64,000 nt of DNA, taken from NCBI GenBank assembly GCA_016208315.1, contig JACQYF010000061.1, forward strand, positions 1 through 64,000. The letters run 5' to 3'. Below the pieces are notes generated by a model. It did no database searches. It worked only from the letters and a program-made list of their open reading frames with translations, and was not told where the DNA came from. This DNA is from Chloroflexota bacterium. Lineage in GTDB: Bacteria > Chloroflexota > Anaerolineae > UBA4142. Numbering within the stretch: position 1 is the first letter of the stretch; every line of letters starts with the position of its first letter. Positions 16,892-24,369 of the stretch are shown one piece after another. A program made the position numbers and the translations under genes.

Positions 16892-16956
16892 AGCGGATGC
16901 GTAGCGGATTAGCGGATAGCGCGCGCGTTCATCCGCTTTTCCGCTATCTATCCGCT
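16892..16956. repeat. Inverted repeat of AGCGGAT units
   Basis: Three copies of AGCGGAT on the left and matching ATCCGCT-type copies on the right can form a hairpin between coxL and the next small gene. Spacing between units is irregular (8-11 bp). Confidence 0.7.
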
Positions 16957-16974
16957 GAAAAAGGAGTATGGCCT

Positions 16975-17232
16975 GTGCGAAAACGATTCGTGCTAGTGCT
17001 GCTCGTGTTGATGCTGGCGACCGTGGCCGTCACGGCGGTTTCAGCCGCCGACCCGGTTGGTCGCTGTCCAGATGGGTTCGAACTACATCCCGCGATGGAC
17101 CATGACGACCACCACGAACATCACCACATCGGCACGGACGCCGACCGCAACGGCGACGACTGGATATGTGTCAACCACGTTGGCAGCGCCGAGACCAACC
17201 ACGTTCATACCGACAACAACGCAAGCGACTAA
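16975..17232 (+). CDS. Small secreted His/Asp-rich protein
   Basis: Predicted exported protein of 85 residues: signal peptide of about 25 residues ending AVSA, then a mature part of about 60 residues with two Cys (GRCPDGF and DWICVNH) and a strongly acidic, His-rich stretch (MDHDDHHEHHHIGTDADRNGDD). The DxNxD-type loop suggests calcium or transition-metal binding. I do not recognise it as a named family. GTG start at 16975 is supported by AAGGAG 8 nt upstream. It is the first of four small genes between coxL and the coxI-like gene, so a role near CO dehydrogenase is possible but unproven. Confidence 0.65.
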   Translation: MRKRFVLVLLVLMLATVAVTAVSAADPVGRCPDGFELHPAMDHDDHHEHHHIGTDADRNGDDWICVNHVGSAETNHVHTDNNASD

Positions 17233-17246
17233 ACAGGAGAAAAACG

Positions 17247-17495
17247 ATGGCTATCGTAAATGCCGCTTTCAAAAACAATTACGGCGAAAGCCGTTTGTGG
17301 GTGATCTGGGATCCGGGCCGGGACCCAAATGCTCCGGCGGTGATCTTTAACGATTACCTCGATGCGGATCAAACAACGCCTTGGCTAACGCTCCACACGG
17401 AGGACGTGTGGGCCAGGGCCATCTATCAGAGATCCGATGGCGCGCAGACGGTCGAGGATAGCATAACCGAGGGCAGCGTAGTGAATATGAGCTGA
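17247..17495 (+). CDS. Hypothetical protein, 82 residues
   Basis: Unrecognised small protein without signal peptide or membrane segment. It is rich in aromatic residues (LWVIWDPG, TPWLTLHTEDVWARAIY) and looks like a compact beta-sheet protein. ATG 17247 is preceded by AGGAG. It lies 14 bp after the His-rich gene and 14 bp before the monooxygenase-like gene, consistent with one transcript within the cox locus. Function not predicted. Confidence 0.55.
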   Translation: MAIVNAAFKNNYGESRLWVIWDPGRDPNAPAVIFNDYLDADQTTPWLTLHTEDVWARAIYQRSDGAQTVEDSITEGSVVNMS

Positions 17496-17509
17496 AAGGA
17501 GCCAACGTC

Positions 17510-17803
17510 ATGTACGCCAGAATCGCCACAGTGCAAATTCAGCCCGGCAAACTGGACGAAGCCGTCCGCATCTTCCAGGACTCGGTTGTGCCCGCGGCCA
17601 AGCGCCAGAAGGGATTCAAGAGCATCATGCTGATGACCGACCGGAACACCGGCAAGGGTGTGTCGGTGGCCGTGTGGGAGACCGAAGCGGATATGAAAGC
17701 AAATGAAGCTAGCGGCTATCTGCAAGAACAGTTTGCCAAATTCGGTGCGCTCTTTGCGGCCCCACCGGTTGTGGAAAGGTACGAACTCGCCGCGCAAGCG
17801 TGA
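17510..17803 (+). CDS. ABM-family (antibiotic biosynthesis monooxygenase-like) protein
   Basis: Dimeric alpha-beta barrel (ABM) protein of 97 residues. The fold signature is visible: MYARIATVQIQPGKLDEAVRI at the start, the GFKSIMLMTDRNTGKGVSVAVWET hairpin, and PPVVERYEL at the end. Family members act as cofactor-free monooxygenases, haem-degrading enzymes or purely structural proteins; nothing here fixes the substrate. GGAG precedes the ATG. Its place in the cox locus may be incidental. Confidence 0.85.
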   Translation: MYARIATVQIQPGKLDEAVRIFQDSVVPAAKRQKGFKSIMLMTDRNTGKGVSVAVWETEADMKANEASGYLQEQFAKFGALFAAPPVVERYELAAQA

Positions 17804-17816
17804 GGGCAACGTGTGC

Positions 17817-17877
17817 GATTGGGGCAGGAGTAGGGAACGTTCGCTGTAACGTTCCCGGCGGAACGCCTGCCCCAATC
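17817..17877. repeat. Composite palindrome carrying the GAACGTT repeat
   Basis: Outer arms GATTGGGGCAGG (17817-17828) and CCTGCCCCAATC (17866-17877) enclose a 26-bp segment (17829-17854) identical in inverse to part of the insertion in the TgpA-like gene. This shows the element is a dispersed repeat. Confidence 0.85.
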
Positions 17878-17894
17878 CATGGATAGTCGAAACT

Positions 17895-18080
17895 ATGGTC
17901 AGACGACCGTTATTCACCTTGAAGACGAAAATCCTGATCCTTTTGGTGGCGCTCGTCATCGGCGCGCTAATGGCATCCCGCGCTGATTTGCAGTTTGGAT
18001 TGCCGGCGGCGATTCTCACCGCATTTGCACTTGGGCTTTTGGGTTGGCTCATCAGTAATGTATCGGCCAAGCGACGATAG
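17895..18080 (+). CDS. Small membrane protein, 61 residues
   Basis: Predicted to have two membrane helices (about residues 11-28 and 35-53) with basic ends (MVRRPLF, SAKRR). No family recognised. The ribosome site is weak, so the call rests on coding-like composition and position between the repeat at 17817-17877 and the XdhC-type gene. Confidence 0.5.
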   Translation: MVRRPLFTLKTKILILLVALVIGALMASRADLQFGLPAAILTAFALGLLGWLISNVSAKRR

Positions 18081-18104
18081 AACCAAGGTCGAAAGCGTGA
18101 CGTT

Positions 18105-19142
18105 ATGGGATTTGACCTACTTGAGCAAGTATACCGACTGAACCGCGCCGGCGAATCCTTTGCGATCGCGACCGTCGTGCGCGTGGAAAAGCCGATCTCG
18201 GCCAAGCCGGGCGACAAGGCGATCATCAAAAGCGACGGCTCGCTCGAGGGCTGGGTGGGCGGCGGCTGCGCGCAGGACACGGTGATTCGCGAAGCGAAAA
18301 AGGTCATCCGCGAGGCGCAGCCGCGTTTCCTGCGCTTGCGTGGCCGCGGCGCAGTTGGGCGACCACAAGCCCCTACTGGGCGACCACAAGGGATCGCCCC
18401 TACGGTAACACCCGGTGTCGAAGAAGGCATCTTGGAATTTCCGATCACGTGTCACAGCGGCGGCACTTTGGAAATCTACGTCGAGCCGGTTTTGCCGCGT
18501 CCACAAATGATTCTGCTCGGCAACTCGCCGGTCGCAGTCACGCTCGCCAAACTCGTCAAGGTGCTGAACTGGCAAGTGGATGTCGTTGACCCTGCGGCAA
18601 CGCTCGAGCAATTCCCCGACGCGGATTCTCTCTCCAACGATCCGGAATTTACATTGCCCGCGATCCATCCGGTCGCCTTCATTCTCGTCGCCACGCAGGG
18701 CCACGACGACGAACCGGCGCTCCTCGCGGCGGCGCGCAGTAATGCGCCCTACGCGGCATTTGTCGCCAGCAAAAAGAAATTCGCGTCGCGCGTGGACTAT
18801 ATGCGCGCGCGCGGCCTGAGCGACGAGCAGATCACGCGTATCAAAGCGCCCGCTGGGCTTGACATCGGCGCGGTCACGCCGGACGAAATCGCGGCAAGCA
18901 TCCTGGCCGAGATGATTCGACTGCGGCGGCAGCGCTGGATGCCAGAAGCGGTTGAGGCATCGCACGCCATCGCCGCAGCCGAATCCATCGTCGCGGAGGA
19001 GGCCGCCGATCCGGTTTGCGGCATGACCGTCGAGGTCGCCAGCGCGCGCTACGTTACCGAGTATCAGGGACACAAATATTATTTCTGCTGCGTAGGATGT
19101 AAGGAGCAGTTCGACGCGAACCCAGTGAACAGTCAACAGTGA
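18105..19142 (+). CDS. XdhC/CoxI-type maturation factor with C-terminal YHS domain
   Basis: Protein of 345 residues. The N-terminal XdhC/CoxI domain has the motif GWVGGGCAQDTVIREA (about residues 46-61); the Rossmann-like second domain runs about 125-270. Family members bind and modify the molybdenum cofactor before insertion into hydroxylases, here presumably CoxL. Residues about 301-340 form a YHS domain (DPVCGM, YYFCCVGCKEQF), a metal-binding module, an uncommon addition. Two features come from repeats: residues 84-98 (VGRPQAPTGRPQGIAPT) are encoded by an in-frame repeat, and the last residues (VNSQQ) and stop lie in a heptamer array. Confidence 0.9.
   Translation: MGFDLLEQVYRLNRAGESFAIATVVRVEKPISAKPGDKAIIKSDGSLEGWVGGGCAQDTVIREAKKVIREAQPRFLRLRGRGAVGRPQAPTGRPQGIAPTVTPGVEEGILEFPITCHSGGTLEIYVEPVLPRPQMILLGNSPVAVTLAKLVKVLNWQVDVVDPAATLEQFPDADSLSNDPEFTLPAIHPVAFILVATQGHDDEPALLAAARSNAPYAAFVASKKKFASRVDYMRARGLSDEQITRIKAPAGLDIGAVTPDEIAASILAEMIRLRRQRWMPEAVEASHAIAAAESIVAEEAADPVCGMTVEVASARYVTEYQGHKYYFCCVGCKEQFDANPVNSQQ
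18354..18402. repeat. In-frame repeat with 21-bp periodicity inside the XdhC gene
   Basis: The block TGGGCGACCACAAG occurs at 18356-18369 and again at 18377-18390, each followed by a GCCCCTAC-type end. On the minus strand it starts GTAGGGGCGA, sharing its first 8 bases with the GTAGGGGC palindromes at 11472 and 26479. Confidence 0.8.
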
Positions 19143-19216
19143 ACAGTGAACGGACTGTTGACTGTTGACTGTTGACTGTTGACTGTTGACTGTTGACTGT
19201 TGACTGTTCACTGTCC
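19123..19216. repeat. Tandem heptamer array with inverted arms
   Basis: Four units of CAGTGAA/CAGTCAA, a CGG spacer and nine units of ACTGTTG/ACTGTTC, exactly in 7-bp register. It contains the stop of the XdhC-type gene and lies just upstream of coxG. The unit is the same as in 7635-7788. Confidence 0.92.
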
Positions 19217-19231
19217 ACTTGAAGGAGACGC

Positions 19232-19753
19232 ATGGCACTCAAACTACAGGGCACGGTCACGGTGGATGCGACGCGTGAAGAGGTTTGGCAAGTTTTCTTC
19301 GACGTAGAGGCGTTGAAACAGATTCTCAACAAGATTCCTGGGATTACGGTCGAGCGTTTCGTTCAGGTTGCCGAGGACAAATACGAGGCGACGGCGACGA
19401 TGGGCGTCGCGATGATCAAGGGCAAATACGATGGCACGATCATCGTGCTCGAAAAGCGCGCCCCCGAGTACGTCAAGTTTCGGGGCGATGGCAAAGGCGG
19501 CGGCAATTGGACGAGCGGCGAGATGGAACTGACGCTGACCGACCAGGGCGACCAGACGACGCTCGCCTATTTGGGCACGGGCAACGTGGGCGGCGCGCTG
19601 TCGAGTGTGGGGCAGCGGCTCATTGACAGCGTGGGCAAGCAGTTCATTCAGAACGGCACGAAAGCGCTGGCTGAGGACTTGAGCGCGCGCTCGCGCGCCA
19701 AGCGGGGCGATGCCGGACGGTCCGCGGAGCAAAACATGCGCCCGCCGAGTTGA
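19232..19753 (+). CDS. coxG: CoxG family protein (CO dehydrogenase subunit G)
   Basis: SRPBCC-fold protein of 173 residues. N-terminal MALKLQGTVTVDATREEVWQVFFD and the GEMELTLTDQGDQTTLAYLGTGNVGG strand-turn-strand are typical of CoxG. Family knowledge links CoxG to membrane recruitment of CO dehydrogenase or quinone delivery. The last 25 residues are a basic, disordered tail. AAGGAG lies 6 nt before the ATG. It completes a minimal cox set here: M, S, L, I-like and G; the AAA ATPase coxD and coxE are not in this window. Confidence 0.92.
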   Translation: MALKLQGTVTVDATREEVWQVFFDVEALKQILNKIPGITVERFVQVAEDKYEATATMGVAMIKGKYDGTIIVLEKRAPEYVKFRGDGKGGGNWTSGEMELTLTDQGDQTTLAYLGTGNVGGALSSVGQRLIDSVGKQFIQNGTKALAEDLSARSRAKRGDAGRSAEQNMRPPS

Positions 19754-19834
19754 TGTTCTTTACGCACGTTAATCGTCATTTGCTTCGAATACCAAACATT
19801 ACGCGCAGGAGCTGCCTGCAGAAGAGAGGACACC

Positions 19835-21136
19835 ATGCCTTGGCAATTCCTTGGCAAGCTCGTTATACTCTCCGCGTTCTTGATCGGTTTGGTCTTGCCT
19901 GGAATTACGTTTGTAGGCACGCCGACCGTCTCCGCGGCTAACGCCTGCACCTATACCATTCCCGCCACGCTCAAAAAAGTTGACGGCCTCGGCAACTATG
20001 CCAATGTCAAACCGGGCGACACGCTCTGTCTCCCGGCGGGATCGCGGGGCATTCTTAAAATATTCAACCTTCATGGAACAGCCGGCAGCCCGATCACGAT
20101 TCAAAACTCGGGCGGCATCGTCAAATTCACCGGCTCGACCGCGTTCCTCAGCATCCTCAGCAGTTCGTATGTGCGGCTGACTGGCGCCGGCGTCGAAGAC
20201 AAGTGCGGCGCCGAGTATTCTCCTACCGAGCAAGCGTGTGGGATCGAGTTTGATCACAGCTATAAAGGGATCATTATTGATACCAATGGCGCCGACGTAC
20301 ACGACTTTGAAATTGACCACGTTCTCGTCCACGACACGTCCACGCAAATCAATTCGCGCGGCATAGCCATTCATCCGCTCGACCGCCAGATCGTCTCCGG
20401 TCTTTATGCCCATCACAACTATATCTTGAATACATTTGGCGAGGGCCTATACATCGGCACCGAGCCGCAGAAAAAACCGTATGACGAACTGGGCAAAATG
20501 AGAAATGTCGAGATCAGTTACAACCTCGTCGAGCAGACGGGTTATGACGGCATCAAGGTCAAAGTGGGCATCGAGAACGTTGCAGTGCATCACAATATCG
20601 TGCGCAACGCGGGCACGCGCCGCGTATCCAAGCACGAATCGGGGATTCAACTGGCGACCAGCGTGGGCCAGGTTTACAACAATTATGTGGCGGCCATTCT
20701 CGAAGGGATTGCCACGGGGCGTCCGTTAGCGAATCCCGGAACGCGATATTTCAACAACATTGTCGTCGGCGGCCAAACCTCATGCATTGACGCAGCGGAG
20801 AGCAATCCGCAAATCTACAACAACACACTCGTCGGCTGTGGGACGGTCGGCGTCAAAGCGAACGGCACGAGCGCGCAGATCTTTGACAATATCGTTGTGA
20901 ACACAAGTGGTACCGCCATCAATGCGCCGGCCAACACCGTCTTCAACAACCTGACGGGTTCCAGTTCGACCGCGGGATTCGTGAATGCGGCCGGCGGCGA
21001 CTATCATCTCCTCGCGAATTCCCCGGCCGTGGACGCGGGGCGAAACTCGGGCCTGTTCCCACCGTTCGATTACGACGACGTGAGCAGACCCCAAGGCGCC
21101 AAGACCGACCTCGGCGCGTACGAGTTTGTTCCATAG
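19835..21136 (+). CDS. Secreted right-handed beta-helix protein
   Basis: Exported protein of 433 residues: signal peptide of about 34 residues (ending TVSAANA), then a parallel beta-helix. The coils are seen as repeated short strands with Asn and Gly turns (HHNYILNTFGEGLYIG, EISYNLVEQTGYDGIKVK, VYNNYVAAILEGIATG, IYNNTLVGCGTVGVKANG). The end SPAVDAG...PFDYDDVSRPQGAKTDLGAYEF is the standard C-terminal motif of this family. Such proteins are often polysaccharide lyases or adhesins; no catalytic site was identified. GAGAGGA precedes the ATG. Confidence 0.85.
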   Translation: MPWQFLGKLVILSAFLIGLVLPGITFVGTPTVSAANACTYTIPATLKKVDGLGNYANVKPGDTLCLPAGSRGILKIFNLHGTAGSPITIQNSGGIVKFTGSTAFLSILSSSYVRLTGAGVEDKCGAEYSPTEQACGIEFDHSYKGIIIDTNGADVHDFEIDHVLVHDTSTQINSRGIAIHPLDRQIVSGLYAHHNYILNTFGEGLYIGTEPQKKPYDELGKMRNVEISYNLVEQTGYDGIKVKVGIENVAVHHNIVRNAGTRRVSKHESGIQLATSVGQVYNNYVAAILEGIATGRPLANPGTRYFNNIVVGGQTSCIDAAESNPQIYNNTLVGCGTVGVKANGTSAQIFDNIVVNTSGTAINAPANTVFNNLTGSSSTAGFVNAAGGDYHLLANSPAVDAGRNSGLFPPFDYDDVSRPQGAKTDLGAYEFVP

Positions 21137-21176
21137 CCGCCACCGTCCCCGCTCTTCCTCTTCCGAGAATTGCGCG

Positions 21177-21210
21177 TTATCCGCGAATCTTCGCAAAGAT
21201 CCGCGGATAA
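21177..21210. repeat. Inverted repeat, 15-bp arms
   Basis: TTATCCGCGAATCTT (21177-21191) pairs with 21196-21210 with one mismatch. Its first 13 bases recur in inverse near 62530-62545, after the flippase gene. Confidence 0.7.
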
Positions 21211-21226
21211 ACCTTTTTTGCCGCCA

Positions 21227-21255
21227 TTGACGCGGCGCGTACTCCCGGTTATACT
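21227..21255 (+). promoter_or_regulatory. Sigma70-type promoter
   Basis: TTGACG (21227-21232), 17-nt spacer, TATACT (21250-21255). The predicted start is about 20 nt before the ATG at 21284. Confidence 0.75.
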
Positions 21256-21283
21256 GTCTCCAACTCCAATCTTCGAGACTCGT

Positions 21284-22150
21284 ATGCCGCCAACAAAAAC
21301 GATCGGTGTTATCGGTTTGGGAATCATGGGGCAGCCCATAGCGCGCAACTTGCTTCGCGCCGGCCACCCGCTCATCGTCTTTACGCGCACGCGCGCCAGT
21401 GCTGAACAATTGCTGCACGCTGGCGCCGAGTGGGCCGAAGGGCCTGCGCAAGTCGCTCAAAAATGCAGGACGATCATTCTGATGCTGCCCGATCCGCCGG
21501 CCGTCGAGCAGGTCGCGCTTGAAATCTTGGCGAGCGCTTCGCCCGGGACGCTGGTGATTGACATGGGCACGACCACGCCCAATCTGTCGCGGCGATTGGC
21601 CGAGCTCGGCGCAGCAAAAGGGGTCGAAGTGCTCGACGCGCCGGTCTCGGGCGGGCAGGTCGGCGCGGAAAAAGCGACGCTCTCGATCATGGTCGGCGGC
21701 AAGCCGGAAGCGTTTGAGCGCGCTCTGCCGATTTTGCGCGTCCTCGGCTCGAACGTTACGCGGGTGGGCGACGCGGGCGCGGGACAAATCGCGAAAGCGT
21801 GCAACCAGATTATCGTCGGGCTGACGATCGAGGCGGTCGCCGAGGCATTGGCGCTCGCGACGAAAGCGGGGGTTGATCCGGCGCGTGTTCGTCAAGCACT
21901 GCTCGGCGGGTTTGCGGCAAGCCGCATCTTGGAACTCCACGGCCAGCGAATGCTCGACCGAAATTACGTCCCGGGCGCGCGTGTCCGCACCCATCACAAA
22001 GACTTGCAGATCGCCTTGGACATCGCGAGCCAGAGCGGCGCGGCGGTTCCGATCACTTGGCAAGTAGATGAATTCTTTCAACAGCTTATCGCCCAAGGAT
22101 ACGGGGACGACGACCATTCCGCATTATTGCGCCGGTTTCTGGATGGCTGA
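21284..22150 (+). CDS. Beta-hydroxyacid dehydrogenase (3-hydroxyisobutyrate dehydrogenase-like)
   Basis: NAD(P)-dependent dehydrogenase of 288 residues. Dinucleotide-binding motif IGVIGLGIMGQPIARNLLRAG (about residues 6-26); substrate motif LDAPVSGGQVGAEKATLSIMVGG (about 117-139); catalytic Lys in GQIAKACNQIIVG (about 168). Family members oxidise 3-hydroxyisobutyrate, tartronate semialdehyde or similar acids; the exact substrate is not clear (GarR/GlxR or YkwC-like). The ATG at 21284 is set by the promoter just upstream and by the position of the glycine-rich loop. Confidence 0.92.
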   Translation: MPPTKTIGVIGLGIMGQPIARNLLRAGHPLIVFTRTRASAEQLLHAGAEWAEGPAQVAQKCRTIILMLPDPPAVEQVALEILASASPGTLVIDMGTTTPNLSRRLAELGAAKGVEVLDAPVSGGQVGAEKATLSIMVGGKPEAFERALPILRVLGSNVTRVGDAGAGQIAKACNQIIVGLTIEAVAEALALATKAGVDPARVRQALLGGFAASRILELHGQRMLDRNYVPGARVRTHHKDLQIALDIASQSGAAVPITWQVDEFFQQLIAQGYGDDDHSALLRRFLDG

Positions 22151-22161
22151 TTCGGAGAACC

Positions 22162-24369
22162 ATGCTCGAGCTAAAAGATTTCTTCCACCTGCCTCAAGTA
22201 GATGCGCTCCTCGAGCAGCTCGTGGTAGACGAACCGGGCTTGGTTCTCGTCGCCGGCTTCGATCCCGATCCGAGCGCGACGGCTTGGTCGTCGCTCCGTT
22301 ATTCGCCCAGCGGGCGATCAACCTTTTTCGGCATCCTGGCGCGTCAGATGCTGATGAGTCAACGCAACGGGCGCGCGATCGTGGTGGCCGAAAGCAAAGA
22401 CGCCGTTCGAATTCCGAGCTCGCTGCGCCGTCAAGTGGAATGGGCTTTCGTCAAATATCCGCTGACCTATGCCGAACAATTGAACGCGGCGATTCGGCGG
22501 CGCCCCGAGACGATTATCCTCGATCAGTTGAATACCGACTCCGCGCCTCTCGCGCTCGACGCGGCGCGCGCCAATATCCGCGTCCTCACTCAAGTCAACT
22601 GCGTCTTTCGCGGCGCGGACGTCGCGCGCTATCTCCTCGACCTGGGCGTGCGAGATGATTTGCTGGCGGCGGTCCGCTGGATCGTTACCGTGGATCGGTT
22701 GCCCAAGCTGTGTTCCAACTGCAAGCAGCCGGCGTCCGTGGATGCAGATCGCCTGAGAGAACTCACCCGCCTTTACGCGGGGCTGGCGGTCAAGGGGACG
22801 TTTTTCAAACCGGGCCGTTGTTCGACTTGCCAAAACACCGGACGCTTGGGCGATCTCGCAATCTATGACATTTTCCGCGCCGGACGCAGTGAGCTGGCGA
22901 TGGAAGAATACGCGCTGCGGCTCGCCGACGCAGGCGAGATCTGGTTCGACGACTATGCAGAACGAAATTCCGATCAACTCCATCGCACGTTTCTCCTGCT
23001 GAGAGCGAGCGAACGCGCGTTGAGCGCATCGAATCTGGCGTTACAGAAAAAGGTGGCCGAACTCGAGGCCGCGAATCGCGTGCTAAAGCAAAAGACGGAT
23101 TCGCTCATCTCGCTCGAAGACATCGCGCACGCGCTGATCACGACGACGGAACCGGACGACCTGGCGAATCGGATCAATCGCTTTGCCTACAAACTATGCG
23201 GCGCGGATCGTTCGATTCTGTATCTGTTGCAGTCCGACGGAATGGCGGAGATACTTTCCGTTAGCGGCTGGGATGCGGCGCTCGTTCACCAGCGGCTGGA
23301 CGCCATGCAAGTATTCGGCGCGGCGAATATGGTACCGGCGTCCTACGACGGTCATCCGCCCGGCATACCGTGGCGCAGCGCCGACGTCGAGGGCGCCAAG
23401 CTGCGGGCGGGTTTGCGCGTTCCTCTGATCGCGCAGAATGAAGTGGTCGGGCTGTTGATCGTGCATACGACGCGCAAGGCGCGCTTTACGCCCGGCGAGG
23501 TCGCGTTGGTGCAGACGTTCGCCAACCAAGCCGCCATTGCGATCCAGCGCGCGGGTCTGATCGAATCCCTCCGGGACAAGGTCGCGCGCTTGGAAGCCGC
23601 GCAGATCGAACTCGTCCAGAAAGAACGTTTGGAACGCGAGCTCGAGTTGGCGCGCGAGGTGCAGCAGCGGTTGCTGCCGCAGAGCTTTCCCGAGTTGCCG
23701 GGCTATGCCTTTGCGGCGCAGAGCGAGCCGGCGCGCCGCGTTGGCGGCGATTTCTATGATGTGTTTCGGCTCGACGCGCAGCATTTCGGGTTCGCCATCG
23801 CCGACGTATCGGACAAGGGGATGCCGGCCGCGCTCTTTATGGCGCTGACGCGCAGTCTGCTCTTGGCCGAGGCGCGGCGCGAGGTTTCACCCCGCAAGGT
23901 CGTCCAAAGCGTCCATCGCCTGTTAATGGAATTGGGCGAGCCGGATATGTTTGTCACAGTCTTTTACGGCGTCGTGGATACGGCAACGCGCGAACTCACG
24001 TATGTTCGCGCCGGGCACGAACCGCCGATCTTGCTCCGCGATGGCGAGACGCGACTGCTCTTGGGCCGAGGAACATTCCTGGGACTCCTCGACGATAGCC
24101 AAGTGAGCTGGACAGAGGAACGCATCGCGTTGCGAGGTGGAGACCGCTTGGCGCTCTACACCGACGGGCTATGCGATGCGGTCGCGCCGGATGGGGAACG
24201 GTTCGGCGCCGAGCGCGTCGCAAGTTTTCTACAAACGCAGCCGCGCGCGTCGCCGGCCGATTTATGCGCCGGGATGTTTGCCGCAATCAAGAATTTCGCG
24301 CAGACCGCCGAACAATTCGACGATATGGCGATGCTCGTAATCCACGTGGAAGGTGACGCTCATGGATGA
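22162..24369 (+). CDS. GspE-like degenerate ATPase / GAF / SpoIIE (PP2C) phosphatase fusion
   Basis: Signalling protein of 735 residues with a novel-looking order. Residues 1-250 follow the C-terminal half of type II/IV secretion ATPases: GLVLVAGF where Walker A begins, a Walker B-like TIILDQLNTD, and the four-Cys zinc site (CSNC at about 185, CSTC at about 221). Walker A itself is lost (the site reads GFDPDPSATAW), so ATP hydrolysis is unlikely. A coiled coil (about 275-310), a GAF domain (about 315-480), a second coiled coil (LERELELAREVQQRLLP) and a PP2C/SpoIIE phosphatase (RRVGGDFYDVF, ADVSDKGMPAALFM, LYTDGLCDA) follow. The phosphatase probably acts in an anti-sigma switch; the front domain may sense pili or secretion state. 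Confidence 0.85.
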   Translation: MLELKDFFHLPQVDALLEQLVVDEPGLVLVAGFDPDPSATAWSSLRYSPSGRSTFFGILARQMLMSQRNGRAIVVAESKDAVRIPSSLRRQVEWAFVKYPLTYAEQLNAAIRRRPETIILDQLNTDSAPLALDAARANIRVLTQVNCVFRGADVARYLLDLGVRDDLLAAVRWIVTVDRLPKLCSNCKQPASVDADRLRELTRLYAGLAVKGTFFKPGRCSTCQNTGRLGDLAIYDIFRAGRSELAMEEYALRLADAGEIWFDDYAERNSDQLHRTFLLLRASERALSASNLALQKKVAELEAANRVLKQKTDSLISLEDIAHALITTTEPDDLANRINRFAYKLCGADRSILYLLQSDGMAEILSVSGWDAALVHQRLDAMQVFGAANMVPASYDGHPPGIPWRSADVEGAKLRAGLRVPLIAQNEVVGLLIVHTTRKARFTPGEVALVQTFANQAAIAIQRAGLIESLRDKVARLEAAQIELVQKERLERELELAREVQQRLLPQSFPELPGYAFAAQSEPARRVGGDFYDVFRLDAQHFGFAIADVSDKGMPAALFMALTRSLLLAEARREVSPRKVVQSVHRLLMELGEPDMFVTVFYGVVDTATRELTYVRAGHEPPILLRDGETRLLLGRGTFLGLLDDSQVSWTEERIALRGGDRLALYTDGLCDAVAPDGERFGAERVASFLQTQPRASPADLCAGMFAAIKNFAQTAEQFDDMAMLVIHVEGDAHG

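Noticed and set aside
20780-22117. 445-residue open frame on the minus strand
   Set aside because: Runs antisense through two well-supported genes and an intergenic repeat; no domain.
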